Shown here in pieces: positions 43,243 through 53,258 of a stretch of DNA of 64,000 nucleotides. The notes below the pieces were generated by a model. That model ran no database searches and had not been told where the DNA came from. It saw nothing but the letters and a program-made list of their open reading frames with translations. The stretch comes from Chondrus crispus. Its lineage: Eukaryota; Rhodophyta; Florideophyceae; Gigartinales; Gigartinaceae. The stretch is from assembly GCF_000350225.1 (NCBI RefSeq), contig NW_005178634.1, positions 292,470 to 356,469 of the forward strand, read 5' to 3'. How positions within the stretch are numbered: the first letter of the stretch is position 1; each line of letters opens with the position of its first letter. Made by a program: the position numbers and the translations under genes.

Positions 43243-44819
43243 ATTTCCGGCATCAATGTCTTCCTTGATGCGGTTGCAGAAGGGGTCGACGGCTTGCTCG
43301 CGAATGAGCTCCTCCGGAGTGACAGCTTCGAAGTAATCGAGGCGATCAGAGGCGGCCCCTCCTCAAGAGCGAGGATGTCGCCTAACGTGTCGAAACTGTC
43401 CTCATCCTCCACTGTACCCTCGGCCGGTTCGGCCATAAAGCATGGGATTTCTTCGTCGATTTCGTCGACGGTTTCCCCTGGTGTCCGTTATCTTGACAGG
43501 GCATCAGCTTGGCTGTTAGCCTTGCCCTACTTGTACTTGATTTCGAAATCAAATTCCGAGAGGCGGAGCCTCCATCGGATTAATCTCCCGCTGGGGTCGG
43601 TTACGTTCATCAACCACCTCAATGAGGCATGTTCGGTATGCACAATGAAATGCTCGCCATATAGATATGGTCTTAGAGTCTGTACAGCCCAAATTACCAC
43701 TAGGCATTCTTTTTCTGATACAGAATAGTTTCTCTCGGCTGCGTCTAACGTTCTTGAAAAGAACCCGATGGGTTTACGTTGCGCATCCGGATGCGTTTGA
43801 AATAATGCAGCGCCGATTTGATAGTGGCTTGCATCGGTGTCTACCGAGTATGGTATGTCCTCCTTCGGCAGCGTCAACACCGGTGGCGCCAAGATAGCGT
43901 CTTTGAGCTTATGAAAAGCTTTTTCGCATAGTTTGTCTAATCCTTCCAACTGGACCGGTTGTCCTTTCTTCAGTACTTGGTTTAGAGGATGCGCAATTTT
44001 CGCATAATGCAGAACGAATCTGCGGTAGACATAACAAAGTCCCAGGAAGCTTCTGAGCTGTGTCTGCGTTTGAGGGTACCTCACTTGTTCCAATGCATCA
44101 ATTCGGGCGGTGTCAACTTCCAATGTACCTGGCCGAACGACATGGCCCAGGTACTTGATCTTTTCGACGAAAAATTCGCACTTGCGAAGCTTGAGCTTCA
44201 CATCTGCCTTCTCGAATACTGACAGTATTTCATCCACGTGAACCATATGTTCTTTCCAAGACTTGCTGAAGATGATGATTTCGTCCAAATACACCAGACA
44301 CGACTTCCATCGGAACAGAGAGAGCAGGATATCCATTGCTCTCTGGAACGTCGCTGGCGCGTTTGTTAGCCCGAAGGGCATTCTTGAGAAGCGATACAGA
44401 CCTGAGTGACACGAAAACGCGGTCTTGTCGCAATGGCACTCAGGGATACGCATCTGCCAATATCCCGAGATCGCGTCCAACGCCGAGAAAACATTGGTGT
44501 CACCAAGCAAGTCTAAACATTCATCTATGCGCAGCAAAGGGAACGTGTCCTTCACAGTCACTGCGTTCAGCCGGCGGTAGTCTACGCAAAAACCCATTGA
44601 TCCGTCCGGCTTCGGCACTAATAAAACGGGCGAAGCCCATTCTGACTGCGCCGGTTCGATGACTCCTGCTTCTAACATCTTCTGTACTTCTGCATCTCCT
44701 ACTTCGCGGGCTTTAGGCCCGGCCCGATACGGGGCTTGTGCGATGGGACGAGTCTCGGGGATCAACTCGATCCGATGGACTGTGGTGTTAATTTCACCAA
44801 GCGTCCCATCCCACATCCT
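43243..44819 (-). pseudogene. A-D pol: RT (YLDE) and RNase H, broken
   Basis: ORF 44816-43527 covers the RT with VDYRRLNAVT, FSALDAISGYWQM and PFGLTNAPATF; the catalytic box is YLDE (GAA on minus at 44280-44282). RNase H DTDASHYQIG and SEKECLVVIW follow. A TAG (43527-43529) cuts it at the KYK-GK segment, and a frameshift near 43360 lies in the linker to integrase. The ORF is separated from protease by TGA 44820-44822. Confidence 0.88.
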
Positions 44820-46208
44820 TCAATACTTCTTCAACATCCGACGGAACCGCTTGCCCAGCCGTTCCGGCACGTGGCTCAGGTCGAGGTCCTCCGCGTCCGG
44901 CGGTGGCAGCTCAATCCGCTGCTCCGGCTTCGACGATGCCGTCGCAGAGAGCACACTCGACCGTTCTTCTGGCTGGTCCTCGCGCGCTTGATCCGACGGT
45001 TCGCATCTTGTCTCGCCCGTAGGCGTCTTGGTGGAATTACGATAATTTTCCTTCGTCCGTTCTTGAATTCCGAGAACTTCACCAATGGTGGTTTTGCTCT
45101 CGAGCGCGGCTCTCGGGTGCGGTAATAATTCTGCCACCACTTGGCCTTTTTGCACCCTGACAGGGTACGTTCTAAAATTCGCAACGAGTAAACGAAATGG
45201 CCTATCAGGCTCAACCTGAACGACACCATTTGTGCACGTCAACCCGTGCCTTTCGTACAACGACGAGTACGGCTGAACCACAACCAAGCCCGCCCTCTTC
45301 GAGGTGCATTCCACGACGCGTTGCGTCCCTGGCTCGATAGTCGTGGCTCTTGCCACTTTTACCTTAGGGGAAATTCGCTCCCCCTTTCCATCATTCTCGT
45401 CCTCTCCCGGGACGAGCTTCTTCTTCCCTTTTCTCGTCGAGAACCGCCTAACTATCGGAACCTCCGAGAAATCCGCCAACTCAACCGTTTTCTTCCTTGA
45501 ATAAATTGCTTCCACAAACCGGTCACAGTAGTCCGCGCCTAGAATTAGCGGGACTGCGAGTTTTTCGCATACAATAAACTCGGCTGCGACCACAAATTTT
45601 CCAAGCCTCACAGGCATTTTAATTGTGCCGAGAGTCCGGAGTGGCCTATTGTTCGCGTCGCCAATGTCTTGGGTCGGTCCGTAGGACACTAGAGATTCCA
45701 TTCCAGGCGGAAGTTCCGATTTTCGCACAAGGTTTGGTCCCGCGCCGGTGTCTAATACTGACAACACCCGGCTCATCAATCCGACTGTTGGTCCAACGTC
45801 CGCGTAAACTTTGTAGTTTTTTCGCGCAAGAACCAAAATCTTCTCGGGACACTCCCTTCGCTTAACCCTGTAGCAGGGTCTTCGAACTTCTTCCAGCGGA
45901 TGATGTCGGGCTCGGCTCAAAATTTTCTTGACTTGGGCTGGCCCTTTGGGCTTATCCACCAATCCAACAACCTCCTCATCGAGGCCTTCCCTTCTTTCTA
46001 GAGACAAAGAACGGGACTGAGTCCCGGACGCACTACGTTGAACCTGCGCCTCTCGTGACTCCCTCAAGATTCCCTTCTCTAGTTTGCCTGCGGCGCCGGG
46101 TTCCTTCTCACGTCCGACGAGGCGGGCCCAGCGGCGGGCCCTCGAAAGGGTTGGTTCGACCTCGGCGTTGAAGCACTCGGCGTGCTCGCCGTCTGCGAAT
46201 CGAACCAA
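44820..46208 (-). CDS. A-D protease ORF, 462 codons
   Basis: In the -1 frame to gag with the same 130-nt overlap (46079-46208). The DTGAG protease is present (SVLDTGAGPNLV) with LILGADYCDR and a single copy of the segment duplicated in B-C and F-E. It reads through the position of the shared TGA (GGA here) into the linker and ends at TGA in LKKY just before RT. Confidence 0.85.
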   Translation of the reverse strand: MVRFADGEHAECFNAEVEPTLSRARRWARLVGREKEPGAAGKLEKGILRESREAQVQRSASGTQSRSLSLERREGLDEEVVGLVDKPKGPAQVKKILSRARHHPLEEVRRPCYRVKRRECPEKILVLARKNYKVYADVGPTVGLMSRVLSVLDTGAGPNLVRKSELPPGMESLVSYGPTQDIGDANNRPLRTLGTIKMPVRLGKFVVAAEFIVCEKLAVPLILGADYCDRFVEAIYSRKKTVELADFSEVPIVRRFSTRKGKKKLVPGEDENDGKGERISPKVKVARATTIEPGTQRVVECTSKRAGLVVVQPYSSLYERHGLTCTNGVVQVEPDRPFRLLVANFRTYPVRVQKGQVVAELLPHPRAALESKTTIGEVLGIQERTKENYRNSTKTPTGETRCEPSDQAREDQPEERSSVLSATASSKPEQRIELPPPDAEDLDLSHVPERLGKRFRRMLKKY

Positions 46209-48358
46209 TTCTTGACCTTCAGGTAACTCGTCGATGGTATCCCTAACCTCTCCATCGGAGACAACTCCTCATAATTTTCCAAAACTCGGTGCATTTCCCG
46301 GAGGGAAAGAATGCACGTTGGCGCGGCGTGCCCCTTTTCATAGCAATGATAGCACACCAGACCGTGCGTCTTGACGGGATACGGCGTCCTAGGTCCTCCA
46401 CGGGCCGGCGGCCTTCCTTGGCGTTGCGGCCTTCCCATCCAGCCTGGCCTTCGAAACGTCGTACCCTTGTCTTCCATCGGAATGCGCGGCGCCGGCGTGT
46501 GGCCGCGCCCCCGAAACATCATCACGGGATCCGTGGGCTCTGAAAACGACTCCGTCGTGTATGCAGGCGTCGGTAAAGTTGACGACCCGCTGTCCCCGTA
46601 GTCCTCGTGTCCGTAGCCCTCCGATGGCTCAATGAACTCGCCTTCGGCTACTAACGCTCCTTCGTAGTGATTTTCGCTACTTCCATGCGCACCGCGCTCA
46701 TCTGGCGTGGAGATTGACTCGGCTAAGTGGACGGCAGCGTGACTTTTACGACCGGGATAAGAAGCCCTCGGCTTCTTACCCGCCCTGATCGTCGACGGCA
46801 TCTGAATCGTGACCTTCTTGGTCTTCTTGTCCTTAGCGCGGCTCGCAGAGCCATGCGCTTTCGCGTGATTAACTAGTCTCAAAAACGAAACGTCCCGATT
46901 GTCTTGTCGGTATTGAGATACCATCGGCTTGATACTCGAATCGAGTCCTTCAATAAACATCGTCATTTGTTCTTTCATCGAATATACGTTTCCACATCGA
47001 TTGCTTGCGTACGTCAGACGGATATAAAATTCCATCTCGTCTTCAGACGGTCTTTGCTGAACTTCTCGCAATGCGAGCACGGCTTGACGGATCGCCTCGT
47101 CGGTTGCGAAACTCCTCAACAACCACGGCCTCCGGCCAAACGGATATCTTTCCGTGATGGGCCCCGGCCGTCTGAGACACCGAAGTGTACTGTGTCAAGG
47201 CGATGCCGCTTAGAAATTCGGGCAACAAGCGGATCGCTTGCCCCTCGTTCATTTCTTGAGTATCGAACTATTGAACTAATTTTGCCAAAAAATCCAACAC
47301 AAGGACCCAGTCCTCACCTGTGAACGTGTTGTCCTTCTTCACCTTAGGCGGAATATCTCTCTTGACTTTTCGCACGGTGGTCCGCCGGGAACTTGGCAAA
47401 TATGTCTGCGAGTTCCGCAAGCGGTACGTTCGGTACGAAAGTAATTTCTTGAAGAGGTAGTTGGTCGGATTCAGCTCCTCTAACTCCTCCCATCGCGGCC
47501 CGCGTCGCTTTGCGACGTCCTCTGGCTCAGCGTCCTTGTCTCTCCGCGAGGCGGACGAAGTTATCCCGCCCCGTCTGGAGGTAATTTTCTTGCCCTGCGA
47601 AATTCCTTTTCCTTCCTCTAACGATGTTCGGAATTGCTGGCATGGTTCGACGAACCGTCGTCACCATCTTCGGGATGGCCATTCGACGCGGTCATTGAGT
47701 CTTGGTCCTCCAGCTCGTCACTACCGTGACTCTGGCTCCTGCGTCGCAGATTCTTCTTTGAAGTCTTCGACTTGGAACTCCGCTGTACATCGGCCTTGTC
47801 CTTCTTCGATCGACGGTCGCCTTCTCCACCCGTTGGGAGTGGCTCTTGCTGGGTGGCCTGTTCAAAGTCCTTGAGACGATGAGCGGCGCGGTCAAACCTG
47901 TCGTCGATACTGGCTCTAAATTTCCTCAAGGACTCTAAAGCCTGATTCGCGTCGCGCCTTGCGTCCTTGACTGAAAGTTTCAACGAAAATAGGACCTCTG
48001 GTTCCAGACCGTCGGTCGCCTCACCTCGCTCTTTCTCGACGAGATCCACTCGAGCCGACAGCTCTCCTAAAACGGTGTGGAACTCGGATGCTTGCAACTC
48101 CAGTTGCCTCCGGACGAGGGCTAATTCAGCCTCGAGATTTTTCGTCATCTCTTGGCGAATTTCCTCGCCCATCTTCTCGATCCTGTAGGATAGGTTATCC
48201 TTGTCGGCTTCAATCCCCGTCGAGGATTCTTGACCTTCGGGATCCGTGGCCGTATTGGCCTGGCTTCGGGTGCGAGGACCTCGCGGGATCCTCGACGCCC
48301 TTGCCGATCCGCTCCTACTCGCCCCGGGACCGACGTCCGCGGGTGCGCTTGTCGACAT
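46079..48358 (-). pseudogene. A-D gag, broken
   Basis: ATG 48358 starts the coiled-coil part (open to 47618), then a frameshift, the LNPTNYLF segment, a TAG where B-C has GAG (Q-stop-FDT, near 47273), the MNEG segment (47252-47043 frame) and the capsid/nucleocapsid ORF 47122-46079 with the CCHC knuckle. The break between the MNEG and LLRSF segments is the same as in B-C and F-E. Gag stops at TAG after AAC. Confidence 0.86.
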
Positions 48359-48518
48359 CACTCGTACGAGCGAACCTACACAAAAAAAGTTACAAACAAA
48401 AAATAAAAAGACTCTGTTACCCAAACCACATTGGTAGTGCAACTGCAGACCGAGGCTGTCGTCGGCACAATTCTAGGTCGGGTTTGCTTTAGACAATTCT
48501 AGGTCGGGATACCACTTT
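48359..48518 (-). promoter_or_regulatory. A-D leader with candidate primer-binding site
   Basis: On minus, TGGTATCCCGACC begins four bases after LTR D. It differs by one base from the site in B-C and F-E. The LTR-end echo is also present in altered form near 48435. Confidence 0.5.
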
Positions 48519-49560
48519 TGCAGTGCAATGTGCCTGGCAGGCCACGAACGCAGTCCGACGGTCAAAAAAAGAAGAAAAGCAACAACAGCAACAACCACTG
48601 CCGATGGCACGCGCTACGGAGCTTCCGAGACTTCCTTTCCCCTTGTGTGGGCTTGCGGTCCACGGTAGCTCAACTCCGACGGGGGGGTTAATGAAAGATG
48701 CCCGGCCCGGGAGGATAATGGTGGTAGAGACTTGTGAAGACTTGAGCGGTCGACGAGTGCGGGTTGGGCTTGTCTACGAGGATGTAACTGCGGTTCGCTG
48801 GGTTGTAAGGCCAATGCTCGACGAGCGTCTTCAGCACCTTGTGTGGAATTCAAGGTCTTCGACGGGGGCTTGTTCAGCACTACCCAACGGGATCGCAACC
48901 GTGTAGCAACGCTACTACTGACGTGTTGCCCGATGGCTAGAAACACCCTCACCAGCACGATCGCGATCAGGGTAGGCGGTACCCACTCTGTCTTATACAG
49001 TAAGACCTTCGACGGAGGCGTCGTTGCAACAACCTTCGGACGGAACTTGAAACAGTAGCAGCGCTACACAACGTGTTGCCTGATGGCTAAAGCACCTACA
49101 CCGGATCGGTCGCAACCAACTCCAGTGGAACCAACACAATTAAGGGAAAAATAGAGGTAGAGATAGAAAAGAATAGGGAAATAAAGGAAAAAGAAAGTGG
49201 AACCCCCGAGCGCAAAGGATAACGTAATCTGTGGTAAAAGGGAGCGTCTTGGGAAAGACGGACTTCGACCAAGGCGATATTCAACTCTGGCAACTTGGGT
49301 TACCTTTACTGACTTGGTGGTCAGAGGGCTAAGGTATATATCGCCCCGCCGGAGCCATCACAGTAGCTCGCGGCCCTAGATCCTAGATCTAATCTACTGT
49401 CAGCAAAATTAATGCCAACTAATTAACTAAATAAAATAAAATATTTAAAAATTAAAACTGTGCACTTATTCACACGTGTGTCCCCCAACCCGGACTACTT
49501 TCCATATCCAAATATTTTCCTTTCTTTTCACCCCCCTTTTCAGGTGCGTATTGCACTACA
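48519..49560 (-). repeat. LTR D (5' LTR of A-D, subfamily 2)
   Basis: 1,042 bp. One end reads TGCAGTGCAAT instead of TGTAGTGCAAT, a point change. It pairs with LTR A. Confidence 0.95.
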
Positions 49561-49565
49561 GTCCG
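49561..49565. repeat. Target-site duplication of A-D, right copy (GTCCG)
   Basis: Matches 5066-5070 exactly. Confidence 0.95.
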
Positions 49566-49778
49566 GATGACGCACCTGGGAGCCTGCGCTCGCTCGTCGG
49601 CGGGGTCCCGAGGACCACCGCCTTCGCCATCGTTGGCTTCACGACGCCCGGGGGTGACCGCCCGAGAGGAATAGACCGCGGGTCGGCCATGCTGACACGG
49701 GCGGCGACGCGAGAGGGGACGACCAAATGGAGCTGTCAAGGACGGAGTGGGACAGTGCGCAAGGGGGAGGAAATTCAT
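49566..49778 (-). pseudogene. X antisense gene, N-terminal part
   Basis: Minus-strand ORF starting 96 bp inside the X 3' LTR, a spacing like that of the aORF in B-C (110 bp) and F-E (111 bp). It is cut by A-D at 49565 and would resume at 5065 on the left. Content is Arg/Pro-rich; no sequence match to the MFPSS start of the other aORFs is obvious, so the link rests on position and orientation. Confidence 0.5.
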
Positions 49779-49874
49779 ATACCAGGTCGGATCTGCTCAG
49801 GGTTCAGGGAGTATAACGGACAGGTTCTACAAGCCTCAGGAGTAAACGCGGACGTTCACTCTTGAGGGGGGTGA

Positions 49875-50466
49875 TGTGGTATAACCCCAAACGGAAATTA
49901 GATTAGGATTAGATCAGGGACAGTAAGGCTCGAGCCTTACAGCTACGCGCGCACACACGTGTCCTCCACATGTACGGGACCCGTACTAAACGTGGACTGT
50001 CAGCCCCGACGGCTGATAACGTTACAGTGTCGGTCGACCGGCACTACTGTAGAGTTATGATAGACTACAATGTACATTAAATATGAGCGGACCGCCGGCG
50101 GTGGAGGACCACAAGCACGGACTTGTCAAAGATCGTCCACCTTGGTCCGCCCGCTTAATCTCAGGTACTTCCGTCCGTTTTACCTAATAGTAGCACCGCA
50201 CGCGGGTTGAGGACGCGCGCAGCACGCCCACGAGCCGCCTCCGCCTCCGCCCGTCGGTACTGGATTGTCACCCAGTACCGCTCCGGGGCGTCGAGACGCA
50301 GAACCGCTCGCGCGTGCGCGCGTCCTTTCCGATCCCGCTCTACCACCGCTACCTCGAGCCGGTGCTCGGTACCGTGGGTGGGCCGTGCTTCTATCTTCCC
50401 GCCGATCGGGGTCTTTCCGAACTGTCAGTACTCACCCCCCTCGTCGTAGGGGGTGATTATGCTACA
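49875..50466 (+). repeat. LTR Y1: 3' LTR of element X with three hairpins
   Basis: 592 bp from TGTGGTATAACCCC to GGGGTGATTATGCTACA. It matches the solo LTR at 59922-60532. A purine tract ending GAGGGGGGTGA abuts it. Hairpins at 49923-49940 (GTAAGG/CCTTAC), 50000-50016 (TCAGCC/GGCTGA) and 50027-50044 (GTGTCGG/CCGGCAC). Different 5-bp flanks on the two sides agree with a 3' LTR rather than a solo LTR. Confidence 0.85.
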
Positions 50467-50824
50467 CGACCCTCCCACAAATCCTGCAACCCTTCTCCTA
50501 TTTCGAGTCCGAGTGTGCCACCGTAGCCAACGTCTGCGGCATCGCTGGCCATCGTGAGGTGCAGCTCGATCCTGATCAGGTCCCTTCCCTCCCTTCTGCT
50601 TAACAAACGCCGATAAGCGATGTCCCAGAGCGACAGGCGACAAAGGCGCACCCTACACCTGCGCACATCGAAGGTCTGACGGTGGGCACTATTCGTGGGG
50701 GGGCCCGCTTCGCGCGCAACAAACCCCCCTTCGTACCTGGCCCTCGCTCCTCGCGCTCAGCTGTAGACATGTCGACGTATACGGAGCGCGTATGAAAGCG
50801 TGCGAGCGGGACTGCGAGTGATAG
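50467..50824 (-). pseudogene. Possible retroelement RNase H scrap (DIRS-like?)
   Basis: A minus-strand frame ending inside LTR Y1 (50666-50457) contains RIELHLTMASDAADVGYGGT, which resembles the start of RNase H in tyrosine-recombinase retrotransposons (DAS-D-G-G pattern). Too short to be sure. Nothing else recognised in this stretch; it may be the site where X inserted. Confidence 0.3.
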
Positions 50825-51843
50825 TGTAGTGCAATGCGCCTGTCAGGCAGAGACCGCGGTCCGATGGTTCAGCAAAAACAACAACAGCAGCAAAAAGAAG
50901 AACTACCGACGGCACAGCGCTACGGAGTGTCCAATTCCCCCTTCTCCGTTTAAACGAGCTTGCCACTCGTAGTAGCCCAGATCCCTCATAGGAGGGGCAC
51001 AGAGAAATAGCCCGGCCCAGGATCGATGTGGTAGAGACTTGAAAAGAGAACTGCTGGACGAGTGTGGGGTGGGGCTTGTACGTAGGTACACCGGTTCCAT
51101 TGGGTTGTAAGGCCAATGCTCGTTGAGCTTCCTCGACACCTTGTAACGCGACAAGGCCTTCGACGGGGGCGTCGCAACGCAGCCCGACAGGATGAAATGA
51201 AAGTAGCAGCGCTACGTCAACCATGCCGCCCAATGGCTCGAAACACCTACACCGGTTCGGTCGCAACCGAGGCCGACGGCACTAACACTGGCTTGTAACA
51301 CGACGGAGCCCTTCGAGGGAGACGTCGTTGCAACAGTCTCCGTCGGAAAATGGGTCACAGTAGCAGCACTACGTCAACTGTGTCGCCCGATGGCAAAGAC
51401 ACCTACACCGGTTCGGTCGCAACCGAGGCCGATGGCACCAACACAAGATAAGGGAAAAATAGGTAGAATTAGAGATAGAAAAGGATAGGGAAATAAAGGA
51501 AAAAGGAAAGGGAACCCCCGAGCAATAGAGGATGCCGTAGGCTTAGGTAAAAGGGAGCGTCTTGGTAGAGACGGACTTTGACCAAGGCGACATTCAACTC
51601 CGGCAACTCGGGTTGGTTTATTGACTTGTTCGGTCAAAGGGCTAAGTTATATAGAGCCCCGCCGGGGCGAGTACAGTAGCTCCCGGCTCTAGATTCTAGA
51701 TCTAATTAGTAAATAAATTAAATAATTAAAATAATCGTGCGCTTCGTTGCACACGTGTGTCCCCCAAAACCCGGACTACAGTATCCAATTTTTCGTTTTT
51801 CACTTCCTTTCACCCCCCCACCCGAGACGGGTATTGCACTACA
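50825..51843 (-). repeat. LTR G (3' LTR of G/H, subfamily 1)
   Basis: 1,019 bp with the same TGTAGTGCAAT/ATTGCACTACA ends. The LTR ORF is uninterrupted here, from 51266 to the LTR edge. Confidence 0.93.
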
Positions 51844-51953
51844 TATCCCCCTTCTGAGCGCTCTTGCGCAGCGGCTTCACTCCTTTGCTTCCCAACGTCT
51901 TCCTTTTTCTTCCGACCATCGGTCGCCGCTTGCGTGAGAGTAAGACGATCTCC

Positions 51954-52295
51954 ATGTTTCCTTCATCAGATCCCACTGCCGGACATACCACTCGCGGTCG
52001 GCGCGGTGTGGGCTTCTCATACACGCCTTCCATTCCTATTGACCTTCCTTCCATACCCCGACCTCCGCCGGACACCAACATTCTTGAACCGGTCTTCCAT
52101 CCCGGTCTCCATCCTTCATCAACCCCTCGTCGATACCCCTCACTAGCCGAGCTCCAAGATAAATCCATGCGCGACTATCCCTTACTGTACGCGCCCGCTC
52201 CTTGGTTTCCCGCCATCGACGTGCGCGACGTCACTAGCATCGAGCGCGACTTTGCCGACGGTGTGGGAATGCTGCCGGGTCACCTTCCCGTTTAA
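51954..52295 (+). pseudogene. G/H first aORF remnant, N-terminal only
   Basis: 114 codons matching the intact aORF from MFPSSD to DGVGMLPGHLP, then TAA. The rest of the gene is gone. A Ser-rich scrap and the shared CGCCCCGCCTCTGCGGTC tract follow (near 52511). The start is 111 bp inside LTR G. Confidence 0.85.
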
Positions 52296-53258
52296 GCCAT
52301 TTCCTCCTCTTTTCTTTCCGCGTTTCTTTCCGCACCGTTCGTTAGCGAAACGCCGAACGGTCCATGCAGGTACACTCTTCCTCGAATGTCGGGCTGATCC
52401 ATTGTCCGGCTGAACTCCTCGTCGGGGAAACGATGTCCTCTTTGGAGTCTCCGACTTCGCCCGTTTCCTCGGATTCCTAATATCCTCCTCTCTCTCTCTT
52501 TGTTTTGTATGCGCCCCGCCTCTGCGGTCACATCTCATCATCTGTCCATCTCCTCTTCTTTTTCCCAATTCCTCCTCTTTACCCCATTTTACTCCTCTTT
52601 ATCGCAGTGTGCGTCCCAAATATTCCTCTGCTTCGAGTCTCAACTTCCTCCTCTTTTCTCTGAGGCGTCCGTGTCGTAATTTCCTACTCTATCTGTCGTC
52701 TCGACCGACGCGGGCATGACAAGGCGGTCGTCGTGTCCCCTCAATTTTTCCTTGGATCCAGTACTGATCCGTCTCCCCTACGCCTGTTTCACTCTGCACC
52801 GGTACAGTACGTTTCACAGGGCTCCACAGAGGATTGTCCAAGACAACCATGTCGTGCCTCTTCATACCGGTTCATCCTTCCCTTATACACGCAATAAATC
52901 CACGTCGATAGCATTTGCTGGTGCGCATTCCCTCGGTTCAACGCATAGAAATTTCCGCGTCATACCCCCGTCGTCCGTTGCAACCTCTTCCTACAGGAAC
53001 GATCTTCACAGTTTTTCCTTTTCGTTTGCGTTCCGCATTCGCGGCTGTTAGGCTCACCCGTTGGTATCAGCAGAACAGCCGTCGGCGTTGATGACATCGT
53101 AAGAGCGGGTTCTCATTTCGGACATCATTTCGACCGCCGCCCTGTATCATGTATGTCATATTCTCCTTCGACTACTCACGCAGCTCCGCCTTACGGATCG
53201 GCTTAGGACTGCTCGTACTTGGCGATCTTGACCAACGCCGGCGCCTTCCCAATCGATT
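52296..53258 (+). other. Tract between the two aORF remnants
   Basis: No gene seen. About 53070-53150 resembles A-D 40595-40680 (shared AGCCGTCGGCG and GGTTCTCATTT-like strings), which in A-D lies in the post-pol region near pol. That placement supports a rearranged junction here. Confidence 0.45.

Larger units (their letters stand above)
5071..49560 (-). mobile_element. Element A-D: Ty3/Gypsy chromovirus, about 14.0 kb, split by two insertions
   Basis: Bounded by LTR A (5071-6113, the 3' LTR) and LTR D (48519-49560, the 5' LTR), with GTCCG on both sides. Its own sequence is 5071-6152, 21672-25658 and 40587-49560. In sense order (right to left): LTR, leader, gag (48358 to 46079), pro-pol (46208 to 41653), post-pol region (41652-40587 then 25653 to about 22556), antisense aORF remnant (21756-22555) and LTR A. 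Its LTRs differ by roughly 2-3% by eye, consistent with it being older than its guests. Lesions include a TAG in gag, RT active site YLDE, TGA at 44820-44822, TAG at 43527-43529, a frameshift near 43360 and a large aORF deletion. Confidence 0.93.
1..50466 (+). mobile_element. Element X: outermost Ty3/Gypsy LTR element, 5' end outside window
   Basis: X is the host of all insertions on the left. Its visible parts are 1-5070 and 49566-50466, split by element A-D. In order it shows the end of pol on the plus strand (2-1584), a non-coding spacer with hairpin repeats, a minus-strand gene (from 49778 down to about 3247), a purine-rich tract next to the LTR (about 49864-49874) and a 592-bp 3' LTR (49875-50466). 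Its integrase is clearly diverged from the other copies here, so it is a separate lineage with the same plan. The stops and frameshifts make it inactive. The 5' LTR, gag, protease and RT are not in the window, so the far target-duplication copy cannot be checked. Confidence 0.8.

Noticed and set aside
50161..50346. Minus-strand ORF within LTR Y1, also in Y2
   Set aside because: Short, composed of GC-rich LTR sequence, and explained by the high identity of the two LTRs; no codon-level signal can be judged from two copies.
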